A stretch of 64,000 nt of DNA, taken from Apus apus. Its lineage: Eukaryota > Chordata > Aves > Apodiformes > Apodidae. Under the pieces are notes generated by a model, which was not told the origin of the DNA, did no database searches, and saw only the letters and a program-made list of their open reading frames with translations. The translations under genes and the position numbers were made by a program. The DNA is taken from the NCBI RefSeq assembly GCF_020740795.1, contig NC_067286.1, forward strand, positions 19,038,350 through 19,102,349, in the 5' to 3' direction. Shown here in pieces: positions 24,796 through 38,579 of this stretch. Position 1 is the first letter of the stretch; every line of letters begins with the position of its first letter.

Positions 24796-25748
24796 GTCCA
24801 GCTCTGGTTTAGGCCTAGCTGACAACAAAGTATCATGTGGCTGCTCACTCAACAGTCGCCCCCACTGTGAGACCAGGAGAAGAATATCCAACTTAGAAGC
24901 CTGTAGGTCAAGACAAGGATGGGGAGGGTTCACTCACCAATTATAGTCATGGGCAAAACAGACTACATTTGGGGGAAAAAAAATCAATTTAATTTATCAC
25001 TAATCAGATGCAAATAGGACAAAGACAAAACAAAAACCAGACCTGAAACACCTCATTCCACCCCTCCATTCCTCCTGGGCCCAAATTACTTTGCTCCCGA
25101 TTTCTCTACCTCCTTCCCCCCAGTGGCACAGGGGTACAGGGGATGGGGTTTAGAGCCAGTTTGTCACATTTTTTTCTGCCACTCCTTCCTCCTCAGGGAG
25201 AAGGATTCCTCACAGTCTTCCCCAGCTCCACCATGAGGTCCCTCCCTTGGAAGAGAGTCCTTCACCAACCCCTCCGACATGAGTCCCTCCCACGAGGTGC
25301 AGTCCTTCAGGAGCAAGCTGCTCCAGCACAGGCTTCCCACAGAGTCACAGCCTGCTTTGGGTGCAGTCACCTGCCCTGGTGCAGGGTCTTCCATGGCTGC
25401 AGGTCCACATCTGCTCCACAGTGCTACTCCATGGGCTGCAGAGACCCAGCCTGCCTTCTCACCATGGGCTGCAGGGGAACCTCTGCTTGGGCACCTCCTC
25501 TCCCCTCCTTCCTCACCTGCCTTGGTGTCTCTGCTCTGGCATTGCTCTTACCTTCTGCCCTGAGGTCTAACAGCAGCTGTTTTCCCCTTCTTCAATGTGT
25601 TAACCTTAGAAGTGTATCCATTGTAGCTGATGGACTCAACTTTAGCAAGGGGTGAGGCAAAAGTTTTGGAGCTGGGGGAGCTTTCAGCAGCTTCTCACAG
25701 ATGCTGTGCCTGGGGCCACTCAGCTACCAAAACTGCACCACACCAACC
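24796..25748 (-). mobile_element. ERV-type LTR, minus orientation (copy 1)
   Basis: About 0.95 kb. The low-coordinate end (CTCTGGTTTAGGCCTAGCTG, then AGTATCATGTGGCTGC) is the reverse complement of a common avian LTR 3' end. The body has GATGGGGAGGGTTCACTCAC, the CACCCCTCCATTCCTCC block and repeated 'GCTCCAGCACAGGC' units. A second copy with the same order lies at 52526-55582. No viral protein is encoded. Confidence 0.7.
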
Positions 25749-26452
25749 TGTTGGAAAATAACTAAAAAATTTAGAATTATGCAGTGATTTTGTGTAAGAT
25801 GTACTCTGTGTATATACACCAGTTCAAATTGCAGTCAGAGAGGCACACAATTAGTACCATAGCCAGCACTGAGCAAGGACATCTGCAATAACAAGGTCTT
25901 GAAGAAGGCAATTAATCAAGAGGTTTAGAGAGTGTCTCATGTAAATCACAAACTTGGCAGAGAAGACTTGAGGTCTATGTGGATAATTGGACCCAAGGAA
26001 TGCAGGAGGTGATAAAGAAGAACCAAAACCAAGAAGATTGATGGCTAAACCAGTCTTGGCAGCTGAAGATGTAGAAACTGTGATATTGCGCCCTTTCAGT
26101 GATCTTAGCTCATTATAATGTTATTCTAATAGTAAAAATCACACCCCCAGGTCAAAAAGACTCCTCTACAGGTGAAGACCCTTCTCCGGAGCACGTACAA
26201 GAGTACAAATAGTGATGTAAACATAACTATATGTTAATCACTAACCAATCGCTATAAGGAGGATGGACTTGGAAACCTATTAACTCTATAGTTTTGTGTA
26301 TAAATATGCCATGAAGAATTTCGTTTGGGGTGTTTGATTTGTGGGAAGCCCCAAGAACTCAGCTTTGTGCAAACCTGCAATAAATAATAATGTCTCCTTC
26401 CTAAGTGTAGTTTCTTGGTCTGCTTTTCAGGAGCTATCTTAAAACGGTAACA
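25749..26452 (+). mobile_element. Solo LTR with intact TATA and poly(A) signals
   Basis: 704 bp from TGTTGGAAAATAAC to AAAACGGTAACA. TATAAA at 26299-26304 and AATAAA at 26379-26384 are 80 bp apart, the usual spacing of an LTR U3-R boundary. It directly abuts the preceding LTR. No clear target duplication is seen, possibly because the left flank is itself truncated LTR. Confidence 0.75.
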
Positions 26453-29196
26453 AACTGATCACAATACTCCAATGTTTCATTTCTCTTTCTCTTCCCCATT
26501 CCAGATGTATATTGAAGGATGGACGCTTCCTGCAGACACACAGAAAAAAGCATCAGAAATCCAGACCATGGGCCCACACACCACTTACGATCTTCAGTGA
26601 CACTTTCATCTTGCACATGCCTGAGCCTCCAGTGTAGGACTGCACGGTCCTGGTCTCAATTTATGAAGAAGTTTCAGACTCCAGGGATCTCATTGCCTAG
26701 GCCACCCTGGGGAAGAGTGAGCAAAGCAGCTGACCACTGGGACCTCATGATGAAGTCCATCCAGCAGCCTGTAGCTGAATGGCATCCCTGCTAATTTATG
26801 GGGGATGTCTTCAGCAGAAGTCACAGCACGTGGTGAATCTGGACAGGTTTTCTTTCATTAAGACAAGCCAAAGCAGTGCTCACAGTGGGTGAGCTCAGAG
26901 CCTGAAATTTTGCTCTCTAGGACATGGACAAAGGTAACAATCTTTTGGCTTTCTCCCACTCCTTGCTGCTGCTCCGGGTAGGTAAACGGTTTTTCATCTT
27001 TGATGATCCCATGTAATCTGTATGATAGCAGCAGAGTTTCAGCAGTGCCTTGAGATGGAAAAGGTTTATACCTATGGCTTAAAATAAAGCCAGATCTGAA
27101 GGGCTCATTATAAATAGACAAGAGGAAAAAGGGATGGGAAGGAGGACGAGTCAACGATCCTATTTATAAAATTGGAAAGTACTAAAAAGTTGGTTTGTCT
27201 AAGCTCAAACAAGATATGTAGCTGGGAGCTTGAATTTGTATTGAGATACTCTCTGCAGCACCTCAGAAAGCTGTTAGCATTTTTTTCCTAGCAGTCTCCC
27301 AGGCTTGGCTTATTAGGACTTTCAAGTTTGCTACAGAAAGAATGAAAACAGGCTCTGGGGCTATTGGTGTGTAACTGTCTTGGTGTGAGCACTGCTGTGC
27401 TTACACAGGATGAATTGCAAATGGAAAAGCACCACCCACCTCTACTCTGAGACACCAGCCAGAGGCTTTCTCATTAGCAGTACAGACATCCCAAAACTGA
27501 ACATGAACTGCTCTCCTTACACTATAGGCGTGAGGGTGATGTGTTTTCCACTTCTGTGTAGAGGTAACTTCTTTTGCTGCTTGGGGAGAGACATCTCCCT
27601 CCAGGGAGGATGCTACTCCTTGCACTCAGGAGGGTGGCTGCTGCACTGGAAAGGCAAGCACCTGGCAGCACTGCCAAGGAGACCACAGCTGCAGGGCTCT
27701 GCCCTGGCTCCATGTCCAAACACATCAAGCATCTGCCGACCTCACATCATCTGTCTGCTGCAGGAACCTCTAACTGAATCTGGAGAAGGGCTGGAACTGG
27801 AGGTGCCTCCCCACTCTCCTCCTCTGCATCCCAGCTGGATCTAATGACTAAAATGTTTCCTGCATCCTGAAGGAAGGAGTTTGATATACCTGCTGATATC
27901 TTTAGTGCTACTAATTCTAATTAATCTAGATATTCTTGCTGTCCATATCCATTTAGTCTTTTTGTGAATCTCTATATATTTGGCCTCGGGAAGTCCCTGT
28001 TCATTGCATGTCATAGGGGAAAATAAATTCAAGAAAAATAGATTTTTCACAGCTTAAAATTTCCTTTCATGTGTCTCCCTGCCCTGATCTGATAAGAGAG
28101 ACCCACTTGCAATATTCTATACTTCCAGAATGTCCTCTGACCAATTTCCCAGGTTTTCAAAGTGGCAAATCCCCTCACATAAAAGCCACACTCTTGTGGG
28201 TAAGTGTGGGTTTGAATTCCACTTTTCCTTTGTTTTACGTTTTTTCTTGTGGTATTGCTTTAAAAAACCTGTCCCACTCCCCCCCTCCAGTCACAAGATA
28301 TGTGAGGTCTCACCCTCTGAGAATTCTGTTAAATGTATGCATGGCTTTTGTGTAGGGTATGAAAAAATACAAAAATTATATTTAGGTTACAAAGACTTAC
28401 GTTGGTGTGAGAGTCAAGTGTAAGGAGGCCAGTAGAAAAGGGGAATGAGGAGGAGCTGCTGGTGTTTAAATGGGTGTTCCAGCACCTTTGCATAAATCCT
28501 CGTGTTTGCTTGCCCTACAGAATGTTTTGGGTTGCAACACAGGACTGACTTGCTGGTGCTGTGAAAGCAGAATGGATGAAGCTTGGAGGAGGAAGGCTGG
28601 AGGAAGGCTGCAATGCACTGCAGGCTGGAGGCTGTGTTCCAGGTGGGATGAGGTGTTCCAGAGAGGCCAGTATTCAACTATCCAAGCTGCAAAGTCCAGG
28701 CAGAGCAGTGGGAGTGGAGGATTACTGAGGGGTGCTTGCAGGAATTGGACAGGATGGTAGCTCCTGGGTGGTGGAAGCTCTCCAGCTAAACAGCGTATCA
28801 GAGCCACAAGGAGATAACAGAAAGGAGTAGCTGTTTTTGTCTTCCCCTGTCCTCCACTCCCTGCAGAGCCCAAGTGGGGTTTGGTTGGCTCTGGGGTCTC
28901 CTTCCTTTCATCTATGACCACCTTCAGCCCTTTGATCTCCAAAGTCACCGAGACAGAGCAGCAGCAGCATCTTCACGATGACTGCTGAAGGTGGGGCAGA
29001 AGCTTTCTCTGGCTTCTTTGGGGATGTACTGCTCACTCATGCCTTCTATAGTGAACAATTTTCCTGTCCCAAACACTGTATATTAGATTTCACCTAAAGT
29101 CATCAGGGTCCTCACTGTGCTGTCTTCACATGAGAACGTATGGGCAACAGATCTGACTACAGATGGAGTCAAACAGTGCAGACTTTTAATATAAAG
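26453..29196. other. Intergenic, nothing recognised
   Basis: Only short open frames without known motifs. Confidence 0.5.
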
Positions 29197-29446
29197 AGCT
29201 ATTAACTGAAAGAGGGCAGGTTAGATATTAGGAAGAAATTATTTACTGTGAGGGTGGTGAGACACTGGCACAGATTGCCCAGAGAAGCTGTGAGTGCCCC
29301 CTCCCTGGAAGTGTTCAAGGGCAGGTTGGATGGGGCTCTGAGCAACCTGATCTAGTGGGAGGTGTCTGGGCCCGTGCAGAGGGGGGGTTGCAACTAGATC
29401 ATCTTCAAGGTCCCTTCCAACACAAGTTGTTCTATGATTCTATGAA
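29197..29446 (+). mobile_element. CR1 3' fragment, plus orientation
   Basis: Contains GAGGGTGGTGAGACACTGGC, TTGCCCAGAGAAGCTGTG and ends TTCTATGATTCTATGAA, the forward CR1 tail. About 250 bp, without coding capacity. Confidence 0.9.
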
Positions 29447-32400
29447 CATGAGTTGGAGATTCATTTCTGTGCAGTTGTTTGCCCTGGTTGTTGGCTGTGT
29501 TCCACTGGTTTGGGTGTGCCTGTGATAGCTCTGAAAGTTAACTGCAGACTCAAGTCCCTGCACAGCTTCTTCTGTTTACCTGCAGTAACCATGGCGATAG
29601 CGTCCTTGAGACTATAAAGCAGAATGCCCTACTGAAGCAGCAGAACAAGTTTCAGTGAGCTACCGGAGTCAGAAAATACTAAGTGACTGGGAATAGCCTG
29701 AAGGTGGCACCAATACAGAATAGAATGTGAAGGTTCTTTGTTCCAGGTGGCTTCTCCAAGAGTCTTAATTACCTGGGATTACTCCTCGGCTTTTTCCAGG
29801 GTTTGTGCTTCGTCTTCCAAGCTCCTCTCCCAGCTTTGTAGAGCCAGGCTGTCATGAAGGTACCAGCAGATTTGCACCGAATCAATGTGCAGCTGCTTTC
29901 TTGGAGCCAGGTGGGTTTAGTGCAGCATAAGATCTGGCCTGAAAAGGCCTGGTGCAAGTTCAGCTGGGATTGGTAGCAGCCCCTGGGGCTTCTCCCGACA
30001 GGCATCATGCACTGCCAGGAAGACAAGCTCTCCCCTACATATGGCTGGGATGGAGGGGCTGAAGAAAGGGGATTTGTCTGCTTGAGCCCAGTGGAATTTG
30101 CACTTGAGGACAGTCATGTCAGGCATGTGGTTATGAGCACAGACCTGCAGCTCACTAGTGTTGCATGGTGGAGCGGTGAGGGCCAGATGAGGCATCACCA
30201 CGTGGTCCTCCCTGACATGTGTTGCTCCTGTAGTGTCTGCAGGACAACAGTTACTTGCTTTGCCTTTCTGCTACGAACAGGCCAGGAGGCACCTTATTTC
30301 ATTAATATTCAGGTAGCCCTAGTGAAACACTTGAAGCAATAATATCCAGTTCAAGCATACTCAGGCACCAGAGCACTCAGGCCCCTTTTGGTCAACAATC
30401 AGAGCTGAATTAAGTTAGACCTCCCCAGACTATGGCAGATCTCAAATTCAGTTCTGGATACAGATTTCAGAGCCCAACCAGTTCAACGTTTAATTTCAAG
30501 TCCCCTAAGCAACAGTTTCCAGTGCTATGCTGCCATTCTGCTGATGGGAAAGACTCTGAAGGCAGTCAGGCTGTGTCGCTGAACATTCTGGGTGCCCTGA
30601 CATCCAAGTCTTGGTTCCAGCCAGGAGAGTCTGTGACGAAGGCTTAGCAGGTGGAAGAAAAAATTCAGATTATCATGGATTTGCCTCCATTGAACACTGT
30701 CTTCTTTCAGCCATTGCACAGGCAAAAACAATTTCAAAGGTCCTGGCAGCCAGCCCAGGCACTTGTGGAGGCACTGGCCTCTGATCAGCTCAGGTTGTTA
30801 ATCTGCCCACGTTTCACGTCTCCTCTCCAGGAGCTCCCAGCTGCTTTGGTGTCTGGCAAACCTCTCATGTCCACCTTTCCCTCCCTCCTCCTCCCTAGGC
30901 ACCTGCTTTCTGCAGCAAGGGAGAGAGCAGCTGCCTGCCTCTCCCCTTCCCTGCCAGCCCACTCTTCATGTAGTGCAAGTCCTGCTCCCCAGACAAGTCT
31001 CCTCAGTTGAAAGCAAGACACAGAAGGGAGCTGCCTTGAGCATCAAGTACTCACATCTCCCATGCCCACTGCAGTGCTGCACCTTTGACAGCCCTCCCGT
31101 GCTATCCCAGCAAGTTATTCTCGACGATGCTGCTCACATCTCTCATGGGCCCTTTTGATGAGCAAACACCACTCAAAAGCTCCCCCAGACACAAGCCTTT
31201 CCTCACCTGCCTGCAGCAGCCAGACTGGTGGCAGTACATCCTGCCTCTGCCTGCCTCCTAGAGTCCCCTCCTCCTGGTCTGTGCAGCTGCATCTTGAGGA
31301 CAGTGGCAGCTGCCAAGGAGGGAGAGTGGGGATCTTGTAAAATTCCAATTTGTCACAGGCTGTCATGGAAAGGAGCTAAAAATGCTGAGAATCACCCTGC
31401 TTGCGTGCCTCCAGACCTCCAGCTGCCTCCCCTGACAGGGATGGGTATCTTCAGGAGCAGTTCAAACCTCCTGAGGGCTGAGCCAGATTTGGATGGTGCC
31501 TTTCCCTCACCGTTGACTGGAAAAATCAAATCTAGGATGATGTAAACCAGCCCACCCACCTGTACCCCTCCTTCCTCCTCTCTCTGCATGCTAGTGGCTG
31601 CTGCTAGTAAAAACAGTAGCCACAACTTCTCTGGAAAAAAACAAGCGTGTGATTGTTCCTAATCCAGCCTGGCCTAAACAGTCTTGATAAGAGCAGTCCT
31701 TTGTCAGGAGTGTTCATTATGACCTTGGACAGAAGCTGCTACTCCTGTCAATCCTCCCCAGCAGTGCCAATAGAGACCCACTCCTTCAGAATTCCCAAGG
31801 ATCTTCATCAAACCTGATGCAAGTTTGGTGCAGGACCTGGTGACTGGCAACACCTCTCACCCAAACTGGAGTCCCAGCACAAGATTAAACCACCACATTC
31901 ACTAGGAGGTCAAAAGCAGGGAGTCAGAAAGCACCCCTGCCAGTGCCTGCCCACACCCAACCATGTACTCCCATATATCACACACGTGCTCTCTACTGGG
32001 ATACAATCCCTCTGTGCATTTAGGATTTTTCTTTGCTAGCAAGGACAGAAATAGTGTGTGCTTAGGCTGTCTCCAGACTGCTTCCTCATCTGATGTCACA
32101 CCACTGCCATGTGGTCCTCGTCCAGCTCCGCTGGGAGGTGGTGACCATGGCCACCATCCAGGCAAGCAAAGCCAGAGGTTGTACCCAAACCTGCAGTGCT
32201 TCCTTTCCCCTGCATTTACCCCACATAAACAAAATGCAAATATGTGTTTAAAAACAATAAACTGAAGGGAGCTTGCAGGGGACCAGGTGGCACCTCTGTG
32301 TCACTGTGTCAGCTGTTGCAGGTCCCCTGGCAGCATCACCAAGACAACAGCTATCCAAAAGAGGGGGATTTGGTCCCCCATGAGAGAACAGCAGCATCAG

Positions 32401-35400
32401 CCAGACCCATGAGGCTTCTAGGTCTGCTTTGCTCTAAACATGAGCCTCCCACACACCACTTATCTCCTTTTCCAAGGCTCTCATCACCAAATCTAAGTGG
32501 CTTCATGACTTATTTAACTTTTCCAACAAACTAACTGGGAGGTGAATGTTATACATGAGATAAGGGTACAATGACTTAAATCCCACAGAAAGCCTCTTAT
32601 AAAACCAGTAAGAGAATTTAAACCTGCAGAGTCCTGATTTTGCTTATTATTTGTCATCAGAGGCCTTAGTCCACCCGGGAGTGCAGCTGAACTCCATACA
32701 AGCCACTTCTCACCCAGGAGCCTGTTAGGAGATGGTCTTGTCTAAACACTCCATAACTGTAGCAAAATCAGTAAGATGAAGGTTGCTATCTGGCAGTAGT
32801 ATAATGTTTGTAATCCTGGATTAAAATGAGCTGTTTTTTGTAAAAGAAAACCAAAACAGGAGGTTGGGAAATTTGATGGGGGGTAAAGGCAATTGAATCC
32901 TTTGGAGAAACAGAAGTCTTGACTTTTTTACACCTTTGGGATTTGGCTCAGGGGCCAAGGGCAATGTATTTGAGCCACCTTGCTTTGTTTGAAGACCCAT
33001 CTCCCTGCATACCCACCAATGTGAAAGCTGACGAGAGCTGAGGCTCAGGTTCTCCCTACTGAGTAACAGCTGGTGTCTCAGGAGCATCCAAACACAGTGT
33101 GGCAAGAGTGAGAGAAAAAATTAAACCTGGTGCATGCTTTTTGGTGCCCCAGCAGTTGAAGACCCAATCTGACATCTTAAAGGCACCTAATTTCTCTTGA
33201 AGCCTGACTATACCCCAGAAAACCCAAGTCTCACTAGAGTGACAAGTTTGGGCATCCAAACCCCACAAATCTAATTTTTAAGCATCTGGCACAGAAACAA
33301 AAGACATCTGTGGTCCAGGCAGCCTAGTTTTGTAATGTCTTTTTTAATAGTATGGAGACTTTCTAGTCCATAAAGAGAGGCCAGAGAGACACTACGGAGC
33401 TGGTTGGGGCTCCAGCCCTGATGCACTCGGAAGATAACCCAGCATCCAGCTTGAAAGCAGGATGTTGGCTTGGGGACAGTCCCTTATGGTCACCAGTCAA
33501 TTACAGCACTATGAGCAAAAAGTAAGAGCTCTTCCCTCATCAAAGCAACACCATGGGCAGAGCGAGTACAGAAGGGAAAAGTGACAAACCCAGGTTTGGG
33601 TTACATAGGCACAGCTCCTTGGAATAGCTTGCATCTTTTCAGCCCAATGTACACAGCTGGGCATGGGGCTCCTACTGGATTCACCCTCCCCCACTCTGTT
33701 TCAGCAGCTGAGCAACCATAATGCTTGGTGAGGTTCTCTTATTCTCACTCAAAAGAAGCCTGCAAGTGTTTCTCAGAGACACATCTCCAATGGCAGCAAT
33801 CTAACTTATTATTATTATTAGTTTATTTTTTTATTTTTAGTTAACAAGACTGACAGCTGGAAGAATACATTTAAGTGAGCATTAAGAGGTATTGATAGGA
33901 AGAGTTCTGGAATTAATTCAGCTGGTGCAAATGGCAATGTGCCATGCATTCACACAGGGTTCATGCTATATGAACAGCTGTGGATGGGAAGAAACCCTTC
34001 TGACTCCAGAATGTGAAATACTTCCAAGAGAGTAACTAGTGAAAGAAAACAATCCCTGAAGCTCAAAGACCAACCAGCCTGTGGAACGTATTCCAGACCA
34101 TTCATTTAGTATTACCATGAGATTTTAAGTACAATAAATCTTTGCTTGTAAATGAAAAACCCCGTGGTTCTGTGTTTGTACCACTGTTTAGCAGTATGCC
34201 AACTATCCAGAATCTGGGCAGCAGAAAACCTTCAAGGAAACCGAGCAATGTAATTCCTTCCGGATTTCCCCTTCCAACAAATTCTACCTAGAAAACCATC
34301 TGAGGAGAGCTCCCCTTCTTCAGGTCATTACTGCCTAGAGGATATTTGCTTGAGATCCTCACTCCAGCATTACAGCTTCATTTGAAACCATTCTTTGTTG
34401 TCAGCTCTTGCACAGTGCAAGCCTGGGAGGCTGCAAGCCATGAAGCAGCCAGTTACAGGCAGAAACAGCACGAGCTAGAAATGGGGGAGACCCTTCCCTG
34501 GAAGGTCCATGCTGCCATGTTGCCACCTTGCTCCAGCACTGAGCATCAACCCATAGAAGGCTGGAGGGGCCATGGCAGAGCAAGGCCCGGAAGAATCCCC
34601 AGTGAGAATCAGTGACTTGTACAACAAGGGCATTTGTACAACTGCTATTTACACTGTATCCAGTTTTGTCTTTCTTTTCCATCTCTTCCTCCTTTTGGAT
34701 CATCTTTACTTTCTTGGGAATTGAGAACAAAAATTGTGACACAGAGTGGTTTCATGTATAACACAGAGCATGCAGCCATGGAAACTGCTTAAGGTATGAC
34801 TTTAATATTTCTTATTTTGTCTTCTTTTGATTAAATTTAACAGTAGGAAGGACCATAACCACGAGTCACCTGATCCTTGGGAAACATTGTTACCAGTCAG
34901 TTACTCAGTACAGGTGTTTATAGGTGTACAAATACCTATTTAGGTAAATATTTCATAAAACCCTGCATATTTCTAAATAAACCTAGCAAAAATATATACA
35001 AAATCAAAACTGGTTGGGAGAGGTCAGAAAGAAAAACACATTAGGATGTTACAGAAAACTTCCACTTAACATTAGGTTGTTCACCATTTCAAGCTGGAAT
35101 GAAAAGACCTTAAAGTGAATTTCAAAAATGTGGAGTCTTGAGTCTTTCCAAAACATAATTAACTGTAAATTAATTGATGTATAATGAGAAATGGGTGTTT
35201 TTCTGAACAGCTCTACTGAGGGATTTATGGAATAACTTTTTTTTCTTTACAGCTGTAGACTTCTAATTAGACCTTCATTTGAAGGTGAATTTTTAAGCTC
35301 TTCAGACCTGAGACATTACACACAATCCTCTATAAATCTTTTCCTGAGGAAACTATTGTATTATTTAATAGTCCTTGTGTTGGTTAATTACAGCAGGCTT

Positions 35401-35747
35401 GCTTCCTCCTTCCATTCCTCGTTCACTTTATTTACATTTGCAATAGGCTTGTACAGCCACAGTTTCTGCTGACTTCCAGTGCATCACAATTCAGCAAGGT
35501 GCAGCAAGAAGAGAGAACGTGGGCCCAGTGGCATCATTTAGCATGAAAGATGTGGGGTTTTAACACAGAAACTGCATTGCCCTTTCCTTCAGTATATATA
35601 AGGAAGATAAATACAGCATGAGGGCTTGCAGACTTTCAGAGGAAGTGCAATGGCAGGGAGAAAAACCCACATGCAGAGGAAACTCTTAAGAGTTTTCAGG
35701 TGGCAGACACCAGAACAAAGGTCAGCAAATGTTTGAGATTATTGCAG
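29447..35747. other. Intergenic, nothing recognised apart from a short ATT microsatellite near 33806
   Basis: No gene signature on either strand. An AATAAA at about 34133 on the + strand is isolated. A T-rich TTATTATTATTA run lies at about 33808-33820. Confidence 0.5.
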
Positions 35748-36431
35748 TGTCCTGGTTTGAGCCAGGATGAAGCCAATTTTCCTTTTACTGATTTTTTTTT
35801 TCCTTCATTAAGCTTTCTTTTAAATAGTAGCAGTGTTCCAACTAAGACTGATAACAGTGGAATGTTTTCCTAACTGCTGGGTCTTCAAGGTCGCACCTTC
35901 ACTCTGCCGGCTCAGACACTACGGGAAGATCTATGACCCCCCGTAGGAGGTGGAATTAGACAGACAGCAAAATTGGGCAGAGATATTCCATTCCATGTAT
36001 CTATGTAAGCTCAGAGGAAGGTCACAGATCACAGAAGACAACTTCCTTCCTGCTTCTTCTCCCCTTCTCTTCTCTCCATGGCTGGCGTCCAGGCAGGACT
36101 CCGTCCATCCATCACCATTGACCCTTAGGCTCAAGCTCTCCTGACCCTCATCACTCTGTGCTTTCTCCAGCAGCAGCTCCAGAATTTTTCAGGACTGTTC
36201 CCAGCTAAGGAGATGCTCTGGGAGTTGTTGGGCATGGGGGGAAGCTTTTGCACATACCTGAACATATTTGTATATAACTGTGTGTATTTTGTTTTATCAT
36301 TAGTGTTTAATTAAAGCTGTGTAGTTTAGTTTTCAATCCAGCCAAGTCTCTCTCTTTTTCTCTCTCTCCTTCCCCACCTGGGTGGGAGGGGATCGAGAAC
36401 ATTGTTGCTGAACCTGAGTCAAACAGTAGCA
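35748..36431 (+). mobile_element. Solo LTR with 5-bp target duplication (ERVL-like)
   Basis: 684 bp starting TGTCCTGGTTTGAGCCAGGA and ending AACCTGAGTCAAACAGTAGCA. The 5-mer TGCAG lies directly before (35743-35747) and after (36432-36436). The 3' part contains AATTAAAG as a poly(A)-like signal. A 5-bp duplication fits ERVL-type integration. Only the LTR remains. Confidence 0.85.
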
Positions 36432-36934
36432 TGCAGGCAGTGCTTTACCCAACCAGAGGCCGACTGTCCTGCTAGGTGGGAAGATCTCTGGCTCCAAGGC
36501 AGGACACAGGCAGCTGGTAATATTTCGACCCTGTTCAAGGCTGTACCTTTTGGGTCTGCTATTTTCTCAGCTTGGTGGGAGCTAGGAGCTTCTCATGGAT
36601 GCCCTCACAGCATGCTGGAGCTCCTGAGCTCTGCTGTGTGCCATTTAAATTCTACCATTGAGACACTTTAGACAGCAGTGGCTAGCCGTGACTTTACAGC
36701 ACCTCAAAAGTTGTGCACTTTGAAAACTAGGAAGGAGGGCTGATTTCCTAGTCTTATTTTATTCGCATAAGAAGGGAACAATAAATAAAACTATCATTCC
36801 CTAGGACTGGCAGCAGAAGCAGCATTTGTAGGACTTTCTGAGAAGATACATAGTCCAGCACACAGCACACTGGGCTGGAACTCAACTACTGTGTGCTGTT
36901 CCTGATTCTGCCAGAAACCTCCTATTAACTGTAA

Positions 36935-37990
36935 ACAGAATCCCAGAATCACAACATCATTCCGATTGAAAAAAATCTTTAAGATCATCAAGCCCAACCA
37001 CTAACCTAACACTACCAAGTCCAGTGCAAAACCATGTCCCTAAGCAGCACATATACATGTCATCTAAACACCTCCAGGGATGGTGACTCAGCCATCTCCC
37101 TGGGCAGCCTATTCCAGTGTTTAATAACCCTTTCAGTGAAGAATTTTCTTCTAATATCCAATCTAAGCCTCCCCTGGTGCAACTAGAGACCATTTCCTCT
37201 TGTTCTATCACTTGTTACTAGTGAGAAGAGACCAACCCCCACCTCACTACAACCTCCTTTCAGGTAGCTGTGGAGAGTGGTAAGGTCTCCCCTCTGCCTC
37301 CCTTTGTCCAGGCTGAACAACCCCAGTTTCCTCAAATACTCCTCAAAAGACTTCTTCTCCAGACCCTTCACCAGCTTTGTTGTCCTTCTCTGGACATGCT
37401 CCAGCACCTCAATGTCTTTCTTGTAGTGAGGGGCCAGAACTGAACACAGTAATCTAGTTGCAACCTCACCAGTGCTGAGTACAGGGGGGACAATCACTTC
37501 CCTAGTCCCTCTGGCCACAATATTTCTGATACAAGCCTGGATGCCATTGGCCTTCTTGGGCACCTGGGCACACTGCTGGCTCATATGCAGCTGGCTGTTG
37601 AGCAACACCACTAGGTCCTTTTCCACTGGACTGCTTTCCAGCTCCTCTTCCCCAAGCCTGTAGCATTGCATGAGATTGTTGTGACCCATGTGCAGGACCA
37701 CACTTGGCCTTGAAAAAACCTCATACAATTGGCCTTGGCCCATCGATCCAGCCTGTCCAGGTCCCTCTGCAGAGCCTTCCTACCCTCAAGTGGATCAACA
37801 TTCCCTCCCAACTTGGTGTCATCTGCAAACTTACTGAGGGTGCACTTGATTCCCTCATCCAGATCATTGAAAAAGATATTAGAACTAGCCCCAACACTGA
37901 GCCTTGGGGAACACCACTTGTGACTGGCAATGAGCTGGACCTAATGCCATTCACCACAGCTGGGCCTTGTCATCCATCCAGTAGGAGCTC
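36935..37990 (-). mobile_element. CR1 LINE, diverged subfamily, 5'-truncated
   Basis: The 3' end near 36940 has a variant tail (AGAATCACAACATCATTCCG). Upstream on the - strand are reverse-transcriptase C-terminal fragments (for example [20 protein letters not shown]) broken by frame changes. It differs enough from the other copies to be an older subfamily. Confidence 0.88.
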
Positions 37991-38579
37991 TGCATACTTT
38001 GTACATGAAAGCCAGAAAAAATTAATTCTAAATTTGGAAAAAAAGTAGCCCATTTGCTACTGATCAGCTTTGTTGCCTGGGTACCAAGTACAGTAGCACC
38101 TTTCTGCTCCCTGCCAGGGGCCTGTACATGCACACTGTACTTTATTTCAGTCCAAAACTGTTACAGCTATTTATTAATCTATGGTGAAATGCTTGATGCT
38201 TCATGCAGATGCAGGCTGGCATCAGAGACAATTGTATCTGCATGTGGAGGGAGCTTGTCCAAGGCTGCCTCAAGAGTATTTCAGGGGAGGATCTGAATTC
38301 TTAAAAGCCTTGTCTTTGCAAAGCACAGCAAACAGTACCTTCCACCTACCTGCTTTTCAGTATGCCACTGAAACAACGCAGAGCCTTGCTGTGCAGCCTG
38401 GCAGCTGCTGGCAGCTCTCTGCACCAGCTCTGTCTCACTGGGACAGCTGAATTGTAGTGCAGAATCAACAGGAGGATCTGTTGACTCTGGCTGCTAGATT
38501 TTACTACCCCTGAAAAGCTGCAATGACTTGCTGAAGATGCTGTCTCTGAAGAAGACAAACTGGTGTCTTAAGGCATTAG

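Noticed and set aside
25143-25655. 170-codon + strand open frame
   Set aside because: Lies wholly within the LTR copy; tandem-like CTCC/CAGG units make open frames by chance.
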